A stretch of 64,000 nucleotides of DNA from Nakamurella endophytica (GTDB taxonomy: Bacteria; Actinomycetota; Actinomycetes; Mycobacteriales; Nakamurellaceae). Location of the stretch: assembly GCF_014646215.1 (NCBI RefSeq), contig NZ_BMNA01000010.1, positions 1 through 64,000 on the forward strand. The letters run 5' to 3'. Below the pieces are notes generated by a model. That model ran no database searches, was not told the DNA's origin, and saw only the letters and a program-made list of their open reading frames with translations. Positions 1 through 8,626 of the stretch are shown piece after piece. The stretch's first letter is position 1, and each line of letters opens with the position of its first letter. The position numbers were made by a program, and so were the translations under genes.

Positions 1-66
1 ACCCCACCCGGAGGTTCTCCCACGTTCAAGCCGCCCCGCCGTCACCAACGTCCTGGCCGGGTACAG

Positions 67-3000
67 CTAGCTGCCGTCGAAGAGCCGGTCCACCACCTGG
101 CGGGCGCGGCGGGCGGCCCGCCGGTAGTCGTCGACGAACACCCCGGGGTCGCCCCCCTCCGGGTAGCCGAGTGCCCGCGCCACGCCCGCCAGCTCGCGGC
201 CGTGCGCCGGGATCTGGTCGTTCGGGCGGCCGCTGACCAGCATCAGGGCGTTGCGAGTGCGGGTCGCCTCGAGCCAGCCGTCCCGCAGTGCGGCGGCGTC
301 CGCGACGGACAGCAGCCCGGCGGTCGTCGCCGCGTCGATGGCGGTGAGCGTGCCGGTGGTCCGCAGCGACGGCACCGCGCCGGCGTGCCGCAGTTGCAGG
401 AGTTGCACGGTCCACTCGATGTCGGCCAGGCCGCCGCGGCCCAGCTTGGTGTGGGTGTTCGGGTCCGCGCCGCGCGGCAGCCGCTCGACGTCCACCCTGG
501 CCTTGATCCGGCGGATCTCGATGACGTCCCGCTGGTCCAGCCCGTCGGCCGGGTACCGGAACGGGTCGGCGGCCGCGACGAAGGCGGCGCCGAGCTCGGC
601 GTCGCCGGCCACCGGCCGGGCGCGCAGCAGCGCCTGCCGTTCCCACGGCGCTGCGAAGCGCTGCCAGTAGCTGCGGTAGGCGTCGAGCGTCCGGACCAGG
701 CGCCCGTTGCGACCCTCGGGTCGCAGGTCGGCGTCCAGCGGCAGCGGCGGGTCCGGGCTGGGCCGGCCGAGCAGCCGCGTCATCAGGTCCGCGACGGCGT
801 TGGCGTCGTCCAGCGCGGCGGCCGTGTCGGCGCCGGGCAGCGGCTCGGCGACGAAGACCACGTCGGCGTCCGAGCCGTACCCGACCTCCGCCCCGCCGAG
901 GCGGCCCATGCCGACGACCGCGATGCGCGCCCGCTCGGCGCCCCGCTCCTGGACCACCTGCCGGGTGGCGGCGGCGAACGCGGCCTGGACCGTCGCCTCG
1001 GCCACGCTGGTCAGGCCGCGCAGGATGTCGGTCCCGCCGATCAGGCCGAGCAGGTCGCCGCACGCCAGCCGGAGCATCTCGTGCCGGCGGGCGGAGCGGG
1101 CACCGTCGACGGCCTCCTGGGCGGACGGCGCCCGGGCGGCCCGGGCGAGCAGCGCTGCCCGCACGTCCTCCGGCTCCGGCCGGGTCAGCGCCACGTCGTC
1201 GACCAGCAGCCGGAGCACCTCCGGCGCGCGGGTGAGCAGGTCGCCGACCAGCCGGGAGCCGCCCAGCAGCGTGGCCAGCCGCTGGGCGACGAGTCCCTCG
1301 TCGCGCAGCAGCCGCAGGAACCACGGCGTGCCGGCCAGGGCGTCGGAGACCTGCCGGTAGGCCAGCAGCCCGGCGTCCGGGTCGGGGCTGCGGGCGAAGG
1401 TCTCCAACAGCACCGGCAGCAGCGTGCGCTGGATGGCGGCGCGCCGGCTGACACCGCTGGTGAGGGCGGCCAGGTGGCGCAGGGCGGCGTCGGGGTTGCG
1501 GAAACCCAGGGCTCCGAGCCGTTCGGCGGCCGCCTCCGGCGTCAGCCGCAGCTCCTCGCCGGGCACCGCGGCCACGGCGTGCAGCAGCGGCCGGTAGAAC
1601 AGCTTCTCGTGCAGCCGCCGGACCGTGGCGCGGTGCTGCACCCGGTCGGCCTGGAACGCGTCGGCGGCGCTGGCGTGGCCGGTCGACAGGTAGCCGTCGG
1701 ACCGGGCCAGCCACTCCAGGTCGGCGTCGTCCTGCGGGAGCAGGTGCGTCCGTCGCAGCCGCTGCAGCTGCAACCGGTGCTCGACCCGCCGCAGGAAGGT
1801 GTAGGCCGCCGCCATGTCCGCGCCGTCGGTGCGCCCGACGTAGCCGCCGCGGACGAGGGCGCGCAGCGCGATCAGGGTGTTCGGCAGGCGCAGCTCGGGG
1901 TCGGTCCGGCCGTGTACCAGCTGCAGCAGCTGGACGGCGAACTCCACGTCCCGCAACCCGCCGACGCCGAGCTTGAGCTCGCCGTCGCGACGGTCCTCGG
2001 GGATGTTGTCCTCGACGCGGCGGCGCATGGCCTGCACGTCGTCGACGAACGACTCCCGCCCGGCGGCGCTCCACACGCCCGGTTCCACGATCTCCATGAA
2101 CCGGTCGCCGAGCGGTTGGTCCCCGGCGGCCGGACGGGCCTTGAGCAGGGCCTGGAACTCCCAGGTCTTGGCCCACTTGCGGTAGTAGGCGGCGTGGCTG
2201 GTCGGTGTGCGCACCAGGGCACCCGCCTTGCCCTCGGGACGCAGCGCGGCGTCGACCTCCCACGCGGCCTGGCCGCAGATGCGCATGAGCGAGGACGCCA
2301 GGGTCGTGGCCGTGGCGAGCATGCGGGTCTCGTCGGCCCCGTCCGGCGCGTCGTCGGGGTGGTCGCCGACGAAGATCACGTCCACGTCGGACAGGTAGTT
2401 GAGCTCGCGGGCGCCGCACTTGCCCATCGCCACCACGGCGAGCCGGGCCGGCGCGGCGGCGGCGGGCAGGGCGGCGGCCGCGACGGCCAGGCCGCTCTGC
2501 AGCGTCGCGTCGGCCAGTTCGGTCAGCGACCGGCAGACGGCCGGCAGGGCCGCGGCCGGCAGCGAGGCCTCCACCGCCGGCGCCAGGTCGTGCGCGGCGA
2601 TCACCAGGAGGGTGCTGCGGTAGGCGCGCCGGAGCGCGGCGACGGCGGCTCCGCCGGTCACGGACGCCCGGGCGCCGCCGGTGCCCGTGCAGGGCGGCGC
2701 CGACGGTTCGACGCCCACGGCGGCGAGCATCCCGGCCCGGATGCCGGCCGGATCCACCAGCTCGTGTCCCGGCAGGGCCTCGACCAGCAGCCGCTCCCAG
2801 TCCTGCGGGTGGGCGGCGAGGTGGTCGGACAGTCCGGTCGACGCCCCGAGGACGGCGAGCAACCGGCCGCGGAAGCGCGGCTGGTCGCGTAGCGCCTCGA
2901 GCACGGCGGCGCGGTCGGCGCCGGCCTGCACCAACCGGGCCAGGCCGGCGACCGCCAGGTCGGGACGGCCGGTCCGGGAGACGGCGGCGAGCATCGGCAG

Positions 3001-3120
3001 GTCGGGTTCGCCGACGGTCCCGTCGACGGCCAGGAGTCCGACCGCCCGCAGGTCCTCGACGACCCGGGGCGTGTCGGACAGGCCGAACCGGGCCAGGGTC
3101 CGCGGGGCGGGACGCGTCAC
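67..3120 (-). CDS. glnE: Bifunctional glutamine synthetase adenylyltransferase/deadenylylase GlnE
   Basis: Adds and removes AMP on glutamine synthetase, so setting its activity by nitrogen status; cytoplasmic. About 1017 aa, near the usual 950-1000. The duplicated nucleotidyltransferase architecture is visible: an N-terminal copy with SDVDVIF (after KCGARELNYL) and a C-terminal copy with GSDADVVF (after GMGRLGGAEVGY), each followed by the LRPEG motif seen in both halves. GTG 3120 is chosen because the recognisable protein begins there (VTRPAPRTLARFGL); in-frame GTG 3165 and ATG 3204 would only add a low-complexity Arg/Pro leader that lies in a tandem repeat. It is the last gene of an xthA-amidotransferase-glnE run. 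The gene ends at the window edge on TAG 67-69. Assignment is secure; the start is not. Confidence 0.93.
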   Translation of the reverse strand: MTRPAPRTLARFGLSDTPRVVEDLRAVGLLAVDGTVGEPDLPMLAAVSRTGRPDLAVAGLARLVQAGADRAAVLEALRDQPRFRGRLLAVLGASTGLSDHLAAHPQDWERLLVEALPGHELVDPAGIRAGMLAAVGVEPSAPPCTGTGGARASVTGGAAVAALRRAYRSTLLVIAAHDLAPAVEASLPAAALPAVCRSLTELADATLQSGLAVAAAALPAAAAPARLAVVAMGKCGARELNYLSDVDVIFVGDHPDDAPDGADETRMLATATTLASSLMRICGQAAWEVDAALRPEGKAGALVRTPTSHAAYYRKWAKTWEFQALLKARPAAGDQPLGDRFMEIVEPGVWSAAGRESFVDDVQAMRRRVEDNIPEDRRDGELKLGVGGLRDVEFAVQLLQLVHGRTDPELRLPNTLIALRALVRGGYVGRTDGADMAAAYTFLRRVEHRLQLQRLRRTHLLPQDDADLEWLARSDGYLSTGHASAADAFQADRVQHRATVRRLHEKLFYRPLLHAVAAVPGEELRLTPEAAAERLGALGFRNPDAALRHLAALTSGVSRRAAIQRTLLPVLLETFARSPDPDAGLLAYRQVSDALAGTPWFLRLLRDEGLVAQRLATLLGGSRLVGDLLTRAPEVLRLLVDDVALTRPEPEDVRAALLARAARAPSAQEAVDGARSARRHEMLRLACGDLLGLIGGTDILRGLTSVAEATVQAAFAAATRQVVQERGAERARIAVVGMGRLGGAEVGYGSDADVVFVAEPLPGADTAAALDDANAVADLMTRLLGRPSPDPPLPLDADLRPEGRNGRLVRTLDAYRSYWQRFAAPWERQALLRARPVAGDAELGAAFVAAADPFRYPADGLDQRDVIEIRRIKARVDVERLPRGADPNTHTKLGRGGLADIEWTVQLLQLRHAGAVPSLRTTGTLTAIDAATTAGLLSVADAAALRDGWLEATRTRNALMLVSGRPNDQIPAHGRELAGVARALGYPEGGDPGVFVDDYRRAARRARQVVDRLFDGS

Positions 3121-3205
3121 GGGGCACCGCCCGGCAGCGGGCGGGCGTACCGGGTCACGGGACACCCGCCGGCAGCGGACGGGCGTACCCGGGTCATGGG
3201 GCACC
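3116..3205. repeat. 38-39 bp tandem repeat in front of glnE
   Basis: Units begin at 3116, 3154 and 3193 with GTCAC or GTCAT followed by a GGGRCACC block, a CGGCAGCGG block and GGGCGTACC; the third unit is partial. The array fills the 73-bp gap between the amidotransferase stop and the glnE start and clouds the start choice. Confidence 0.7.
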
Positions 3206-4015
3206 GGCCAGCGGGAGCCGCCGGCCGGCCAGGGACGCCCCGCCGCGGCGCCGGGCAGCAGCGAGGCCGACGAAACGGCGGATCACCGGCGGCCACACCT
3301 GGGCGATCGCCTCGGCCGCGTCGTCGAGCGCCGTCCCCATCCGTCGCTCGGCGGCCCGGATCTCCCCGACCGCCCACCCGCGGACGGTGGCGGCCGAGCA
3401 CTCGATGTGGAACTGCAGTCCCCAGGCGGCCGGCCCGACGCGGAAGCCCTGGTGCGGGTAGCCCGGCGAGGACAGCAGCAGCACGGCACCGGGCGGGAGG
3501 GTCTCCACGACGTCGTCGTGGTAGTGCAGCACGTCCGGTGTCATCGGCAGGTCGGCGAGCAGCGGGTCGTCCGTCGCGGCGTCCCGCTTGGCGGCCAGGT
3601 AGGCGCCGATCTCCGGGCCGTCGGCTCCGCGCGCCACCCGGCCGCCGGTGGCCGCGGCCAGCAGCTGGGCACCGAGGCACAGGCCCAGGTACGGCGTCCC
3701 GGTCCGGACGGCGTCGGCGAGCAGCCGCCGGGTGTCCGGCAGCCACGGCGCCACGTCGTCGTCCAGGGCACCCATCTCGCCGCCCAGGCTGATGATCGCG
3801 TCCCAGCCGGCCGCGGTCCGCGGCACCGGATCGCCGCGGTGGGCCACGCACAGCTCGATCCGGGCGCCCGCCTGCTCGAGCCACCCGGCCAGCAGCTCCG
3901 GCGGATCGGACGGGTCGTGCTGCAGGACCAGGACGCGGACCGGCCCGGCGGCAGCGTCCTCGGCACCGCCGGTACCCCCGACGCCCTCCGCGCTCCCGCC
4001 CGTGGACCCGGTCAC
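3194..4015 (-). CDS. Class I glutamine amidotransferase (GMP synthase-like)
   Basis: 273 aa. The GATase1 fold is clear: nucleophile elbow GLCLGAQLLA, with the catalytic Cys, and the downstream His-Glu pair in QFHIECS. The family hydrolyses glutamine to feed ammonia to a partner, or acts on gamma-glutamyl bonds; the natural substrate of this stand-alone type is not known. The first 30 residues are Gly/Ala rich and carry no domain. GTG 4015 overlaps the xthA stop by 4 bp (GTGA), which fixes the start and shows translational coupling. glnE follows after 73 bp, which suggests, but does not prove, a nitrogen-related role. Confidence 0.85.
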   Translation of the reverse strand: MTGSTGGSAEGVGGTGGAEDAAAGPVRVLVLQHDPSDPPELLAGWLEQAGARIELCVAHRGDPVPRTAAGWDAIISLGGEMGALDDDVAPWLPDTRRLLADAVRTGTPYLGLCLGAQLLAAATGGRVARGADGPEIGAYLAAKRDAATDDPLLADLPMTPDVLHYHDDVVETLPPGAVLLLSSPGYPHQGFRVGPAAWGLQFHIECSAATVRGWAVGEIRAAERRMGTALDDAAEAIAQVWPPVIRRFVGLAAARRRGGASLAGRRLPLAGAP

Positions 4016-5058
4016 GACCAGGGCTCCTCGAACAGTGCCGGCTGCGCGTCCGGGGCCGAGGGGACCGCGGACGTACCGGGCGTGGCGCCGGCGGTCGACG
4101 TGTCGGCCGTCGGGGCGCCGGCGGTCGCAGCTTCGGCGGTCGAGGCGTCGGCGGTCGAGGCGTCGGCGGTCGAGGCGTCCGCGCTCGGCCCGTCCGGTGC
4201 CGCGGGATCCGCGGGCAGGGGTGACGGGACCGGCCGCGCGGGCACCCGGCGCGGTGGCTCGGGGTGGTCGTCGGTCAGCTCGACGATGACCGGGGCGTGG
4301 TCGGAGGCGCCCTTGCCCTTGCGCTCCTGCCGGTCGATCAGGGCGCCGGTGACCCTGGCGGCCAGCGCGGGTGACGCCAGCGCAAAGTCGATCCGCATGC
4401 CGCGCCGCTTGGCGAACGCGAGCCGCTGGTAGTCCCAGTAGGTGAAGACGCCGGGGCCCGGCGTGTAGGGGCGGACGACGTCGGTGAAGCCGGCGTCGAG
4501 CAGTGCCTGGAACCCGGCCCGCTCGGCCGGGGTGGTGTGGGTGAACGGCCGGTAGTACTCGGGGTCCCAGACGTCGTCGTCGGTCGGCGCGATGTTGTAG
4601 TCGCCGCAGAGCACCAGCTGCACGTCGGGTCGCTCGGCGAGGCGCCCGGCGGCGAACCGCCGCAGCCCGTCCAGCCAGGCCAGCTTGTAGGCGAAATGGG
4701 GGTCGTCCTGTGCCCTGCCGTTGGGCACGTAGAGGCTCCACACCCAGACACCGGCGCACCGGGCCCCCAGGGCTCTGGCCTCGGCGACCGCCGGATCCCC
4801 CCAGCCCGGCAGCAGGTCGATGCCCTGCTGCACCTCGTCGATGCCGATCCGGGACAGCACCGCGACACCGTTCCACTGCGAGGTGCCGTGGTGCGCCACC
4901 TCGTAGCCCAGGTCGAGGAACGGGGCGGCCGGGAACGACTCGTCGGGGATCTTGGTCTCCTGGACGGCGAGCACGTCGACGTCGCTGCGGCCGAGCCAGT
5001 CCACCATCCGGTCGAGCCGGGCGCGGATCGAGTTGACGTTCCAGGTGGCGATCCTCAT
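4012..5058 (-). CDS. xthA: Exodeoxyribonuclease III / AP endonuclease
   Basis: 348 aa base-excision repair nuclease of the EEP family: cleaves 5' of abasic sites and trims 3' ends. Seen motifs are MRIATWNVNSIRARL at the N-terminus, the Mg-binding Glu in VQETKIPDE, LCGDYNIAP, and the C-terminal catalytic SDHAPVIVEL. The catalytic domain ends near residue 265; a further 80 residues of Ala/Ser/Thr/Asp sequence contain an in-frame 15-bp repeat (three units, 4133-4177) and finish in ALFEEPWS. Such a tail is unusual for the family and may be a disordered or partner-binding extension. ATG 5058 starts exactly at the conserved MRIATWN. It heads the xthA-amidotransferase-glnE run. Confidence 0.94.
   Translation of the reverse strand: MRIATWNVNSIRARLDRMVDWLGRSDVDVLAVQETKIPDESFPAAPFLDLGYEVAHHGTSQWNGVAVLSRIGIDEVQQGIDLLPGWGDPAVAEARALGARCAGVWVWSLYVPNGRAQDDPHFAYKLAWLDGLRRFAAGRLAERPDVQLVLCGDYNIAPTDDDVWDPEYYRPFTHTTPAERAGFQALLDAGFTDVVRPYTPGPGVFTYWDYQRLAFAKRRGMRIDFALASPALAARVTGALIDRQERKGKGASDHAPVIVELTDDHPEPPRRVPARPVPSPLPADPAAPDGPSADASTADASTADASTAEAATAGAPTADTSTAGATPGTSAVPSAPDAQPALFEEPWS
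4133..4177. repeat. 15-bp in-frame tandem repeat in the xthA tail
   Basis: Three perfect units of TCGGCGGTCGAGGCG, with degenerate copies on either side, encode the repeated ASTAD peptide of the C-terminal extension. Confidence 0.85.
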
Positions 5059-5215
5059 CGGCGGCGCCGCCACCCGGACCGCACCGCTCGACCCCGACCC
5101 GCGCGCATGGCAGCCGATCGTGCCAGACCGGGCCGCCGTGCCCGCAGCGCACGGCGGAGACCGGTCCTGCAGGGCGGCCGCGGCGGGCCCGCTGGGGCCG
5201 GCGGGACGGAGCCGG

Positions 5216-8200
5216 TCACCGGAAGTCCCGGGACGGGGTGGTGGCGACCAGCTGGATGGGTGCGATGCGGTCGGCCAGCACCGAGAAGGCACCACCGGCC
5301 CGTTCCAGCCGGCCGCGGACCAGCAACGCGCCGGCGCCCCGGGCGACCCGCCGGTTCCGCGCCCAGAAGCCGTTGGAGCAGACGATGTTGGCCATCCCGG
5401 TCTCGTCCTCGAGGTTGATGAAGATGATCCCGGAGGCGGTGGCCGGCCGTTGCCGGTGGGTCACGATGCCGGCGACCAGCACCCGGGTGCCGTGCGGGAC
5501 GTCCTCGGCCAGCTCGGCGACCGTCCGCACCCCCATCGCGGCCAGGTGGTCCCGGGAGAACTCGGTCGGATAGGCCTCCGGGGAGATCCCGGTGGCCCAG
5601 ATGTCGGCGACGGTCAGCTCGATCTCGCTCATGCCGGGCAGCGGCGGCGCCTGCAGCCCGACGGTGCTGCCCGGGAGCGTCCCGGCACGGTCCCCCGCCG
5701 CGGCACCCGCGGCCCACAACGCCTGCCGGCGGTCCCGCCCGGCCCGCCCGGCCGCCGGGTCGCCGGGTCGCTCGTGGCCGGTGACGACGGGATCCAACGC
5801 TCCCGAGGTGGCCAGCGCCTCGGCCTGCGCGACGGTGAGGGTGACCGCGCGGGTCAGCTGGTCGATGTCGGCGTACCCCTCCGGCGGCCGGGCCGCGACG
5901 ATCCGCTCCGCGAGCTCGTCGCCGATGGTCCGGACGCCGGCCAGGCCCAGCCGGATGGCCGGCCGGCCGTCCGGGCCGGGTTCCAGGGTGGCGGCGGCGA
6001 GCGAACGGTTGACGTCGGGGCGGCGCACCGTCACCCCGTGCCGGCGGGCGTCGGCCACCAGGGACTGCGGCGAGTAGAAACCCATCGGCTGCGCCCGCAG
6101 CAGCGCCGCGGTGAACGCCGCCGGGTGGTGGAGCTTGATCCACGACGAGTAGAAGACCAGTGCCGCGAAGGACAGGGCGTGGGACTCGGCGAAGCCGAAG
6201 TTGGCGAAGGCCAGCAGCCGCTCGTAGATCCGGTCGGCGACCGTTCCGGTGATGCCGTGGTTCTCCGCCATCCCGGTGTAGAGCCGCTCCTTGAGCTTGG
6301 CCATCTTGGCGCCGGAACGCTTGGCGCCCATCGCCCGGCGGAGCTGGTCCGCCTCCCCGGCGTCGAACCCGGCGACGTCGACGGCCAGTTGCATCAGCTG
6401 CTCCTGGAACAGCGGGATGCCCAGGGTCTTGGCCAGCGACCGCTCCATCACCGGGTGGTCGTAGACGACGGGCTCCTCGCCGTTGCGCCGCCGGATGTAG
6501 GGGTGCACCGAGCCGCCCTGGATCGGCCCCGGCCGGATCAACGCCACCTCGACGACCAGGTCGTAGAAGGTGCGCGGCTTGAGCCGGGGCAGGGTGGCCA
6601 TCTGCGCCCTGGACTCGACCTGGAAGACGCCGACCGAGTCGGCCCGGCGCAGCATCTCGTAGACGGCCGGTTCCTCGAGGTCGAGCTTGTGGAACTCGAT
6701 CTCGACCCCTTCGTGCTCGCGCACCAGGTCCACCGCGTAGTGCAGCGCGGACAGCATGCCCAGCCCCAGCAGGTCGAACTTGACCAGCCCGATGGCGGCG
6801 CAGTCGTCCTTGTCCCACTGCAGCACCGACCGGTTCTCCATGCGCGCCCACTCCACCGGGCACACCTCCCCGACCGGCCGGTCGCAGATCACCATGCCGC
6901 CGGAGTGGATGGCCAGGTGCCGCGGGAAGTCCTGCACCTGGCCGGCCAGGTCCAGCACCTCCACCGGGATCTCGTGCTCCAGCAGGCGGGAGCCGGTGCC
7001 GGCGTCCCCGTCCCCGGCGGCCTCCCGGTGCTGCTCCATCTCCCGCAGCTGGTGAGCCAGCGGCGTCCAGCCGTCCAGTTGCTTGGAGAAAGCGTCCTGC
7101 TGGCCGGGTGAGTGCCCGAAGGCCTTGGCCATGTCCCGCACCGCCATCTTCGGCCGGAAGGTGTTGACGTTGGCCACCTGGGCGGCGCGTTCCCGGCCGT
7201 ACCGGTGGTAGACGTACTGAATCACCTCCTCCCGCCGGTCGGACTCGATGTCCACGTCGATGTCCGGCGGGCCGTCGCGTTCCGGCGCCAGGAACCGCTC
7301 GAACAGCAGGCCGTACTCGACGGCGTCCACCGCGGTGATCCCGAGCGCATAGCAGACCGCCGAGTTCGCAGCCGAACCCCTTCCCTGGCACAGGATGTCG
7401 GCGCGACGGCAGAAGTCGACGATGTCGTGGACGATCAGGAAGTAGCCCGGGAAGTCCAGCTCGGCGATGATCGCCAGCTCCCGCTCGATCTGCCGGTAGG
7501 CCGCCGGGTTGTCCTCCGGGCGGCCGTACCGGTGCGCCGCACCCGCCAGGGCGAGCGCCCGCAGGTGGCTGTTCTCGTCCCGTCCCGGCGGCACCGGATA
7601 GGGCGGCAGCTGCGGGGCGACCAGCATGAGGTCGAACGCGCACTCGCGCCCGATCGCCGCGGCGGTCTCCACCGCCCTGGGGTGCCGCCGGTACAGGGCG
7701 GCCATCTCGGCCCCCGACCGCAGGTGCGCTCCTGGGCCGGCGGGCAGGTACGGGTCCGCCTCGTCGAGGCTGCGGCGTGCCCGGACGGCGGCCATCGCCA
7801 TCCCGAGCCTGGCCAGTTCCGGTGCCGCGTAGTGCGCGCCGGTGGTGGCCACCACCGGCAGCCGCAGCTCGTCGGCGAGCGCGGCGAGCACGTCGTTGTC
7901 CTCGTCATCGGTGGGTGCGCGGTGTCCGGTCAGCTCGACGGCCACGTTGTCCCGGCCGAACAGCTCGACCAGACCCCGGATCTCGGTCCTCGCCCCGTCC
8001 GCGCCGGTGCGGGACAACGCCCGCCGCACCCGGCCCTTGCGACACCCGGTGAGGACCAGCCACTCGTCGCCCGCGGCGGCGGCCAGATCGGCGGGCCGGT
8101 AGACGGGACGGCCCTTCTCGCCACCGGCCAGCTGCGCCCTGGTGATCTCCCCGGCCAGCCGGCGGTACCCCTCCTGGCCGCGCGCCAGCACCAGGAGGTG

Positions 8201-8626
8201 CTCCCCCGCCGGGTCCGGGACACCCAGCTGCGGTTCGGTCAGCCCCAGCGACAGCTCGACCCCGTAGAGGGTGCGCAGACCGGTGCCCGCCGCCGCCTCC
8301 GCGAACCGCACCACGCCGTAGAAGCCGTCGTGGTCGGTCAGCGCGAGACCCTCCAGACCCAACCGGAGCGCCTCCGCCACGAGCTGCTCGGGTGTCGAGG
8401 CGCCGTCCAGGAAGCTGAACGCCGAGTGGCAGTGCAGCTCGGTGTAGGGGACCGGACCGGCGTCCGCCGCGCGGACCGCCCGGCGGGCGGCCAGGGACTC
8501 CGCCGCCTCGGCCGCCCGCTGCCGGCGCGCGAGCACCTCGTCCGGGCCCCGCCCGGGCAGCGGCTGGCGCCCGGACAACGCCCGCTCCAACTCGCCCCAC
8601 GGCACCGGTGGGTTCGACCAGGCCAC
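5216..8626 (-). CDS. dnaE2: Error-prone DNA polymerase III alpha subunit DnaE2
   Basis: 1136 aa, in the usual range for DnaE2. Carries out mutagenic translesion synthesis with ImuA' and ImuB in the SOS response. An N-terminal PHP domain starts with YTELHCHSAFSFLDGAS and LALTDHDGFYGVV; the polymerase palm has PDIDVDIESDRREEVIQYVY with the catalytic aspartates; a C-terminal OB-fold region ends near the stop. It is separate from the replicative dnaE1 at 35-38.6 kb, and its HCHSAFSFLDG and PDIDVDIES motifs are of the DnaE2 type. GTG 8626 shares one base with the imuB TAG stop, so translation is coupled to imuB and expression should follow the LexA-controlled imuB promoter. Confidence 0.95.
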   Translation of the reverse strand: MAWSNPPVPWGELERALSGRQPLPGRGPDEVLARRQRAAEAAESLAARRAVRAADAGPVPYTELHCHSAFSFLDGASTPEQLVAEALRLGLEGLALTDHDGFYGVVRFAEAAAGTGLRTLYGVELSLGLTEPQLGVPDPAGEHLLVLARGQEGYRRLAGEITRAQLAGGEKGRPVYRPADLAAAAGDEWLVLTGCRKGRVRRALSRTGADGARTEIRGLVELFGRDNVAVELTGHRAPTDDEDNDVLAALADELRLPVVATTGAHYAAPELARLGMAMAAVRARRSLDEADPYLPAGPGAHLRSGAEMAALYRRHPRAVETAAAIGRECAFDLMLVAPQLPPYPVPPGRDENSHLRALALAGAAHRYGRPEDNPAAYRQIERELAIIAELDFPGYFLIVHDIVDFCRRADILCQGRGSAANSAVCYALGITAVDAVEYGLLFERFLAPERDGPPDIDVDIESDRREEVIQYVYHRYGRERAAQVANVNTFRPKMAVRDMAKAFGHSPGQQDAFSKQLDGWTPLAHQLREMEQHREAAGDGDAGTGSRLLEHEIPVEVLDLAGQVQDFPRHLAIHSGGMVICDRPVGEVCPVEWARMENRSVLQWDKDDCAAIGLVKFDLLGLGMLSALHYAVDLVREHEGVEIEFHKLDLEEPAVYEMLRRADSVGVFQVESRAQMATLPRLKPRTFYDLVVEVALIRPGPIQGGSVHPYIRRRNGEEPVVYDHPVMERSLAKTLGIPLFQEQLMQLAVDVAGFDAGEADQLRRAMGAKRSGAKMAKLKERLYTGMAENHGITGTVADRIYERLLAFANFGFAESHALSFAALVFYSSWIKLHHPAAFTAALLRAQPMGFYSPQSLVADARRHGVTVRRPDVNRSLAAATLEPGPDGRPAIRLGLAGVRTIGDELAERIVAARPPEGYADIDQLTRAVTLTVAQAEALATSGALDPVVTGHERPGDPAAGRAGRDRRQALWAAGAAAGDRAGTLPGSTVGLQAPPLPGMSEIELTVADIWATGISPEAYPTEFSRDHLAAMGVRTVAELAEDVPHGTRVLVAGIVTHRQRPATASGIIFINLEDETGMANIVCSNGFWARNRRVARGAGALLVRGRLERAGGAFSVLADRIAPIQLVATTPSRDFR

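Noticed and set aside
1-70. Possible end of a plus-strand gene finishing at TAG 68-70, overlapping the glnE end
   Set aside because: Only 22 codons are visible, with no recognisable motif; it may equally be chance.
26-3127. Very long open frames on both strands across glnE
   Set aside because: They arise from GC-skewed third positions opposite or out of frame with glnE; their translations are Arg/Gly/Pro-rich without motifs.
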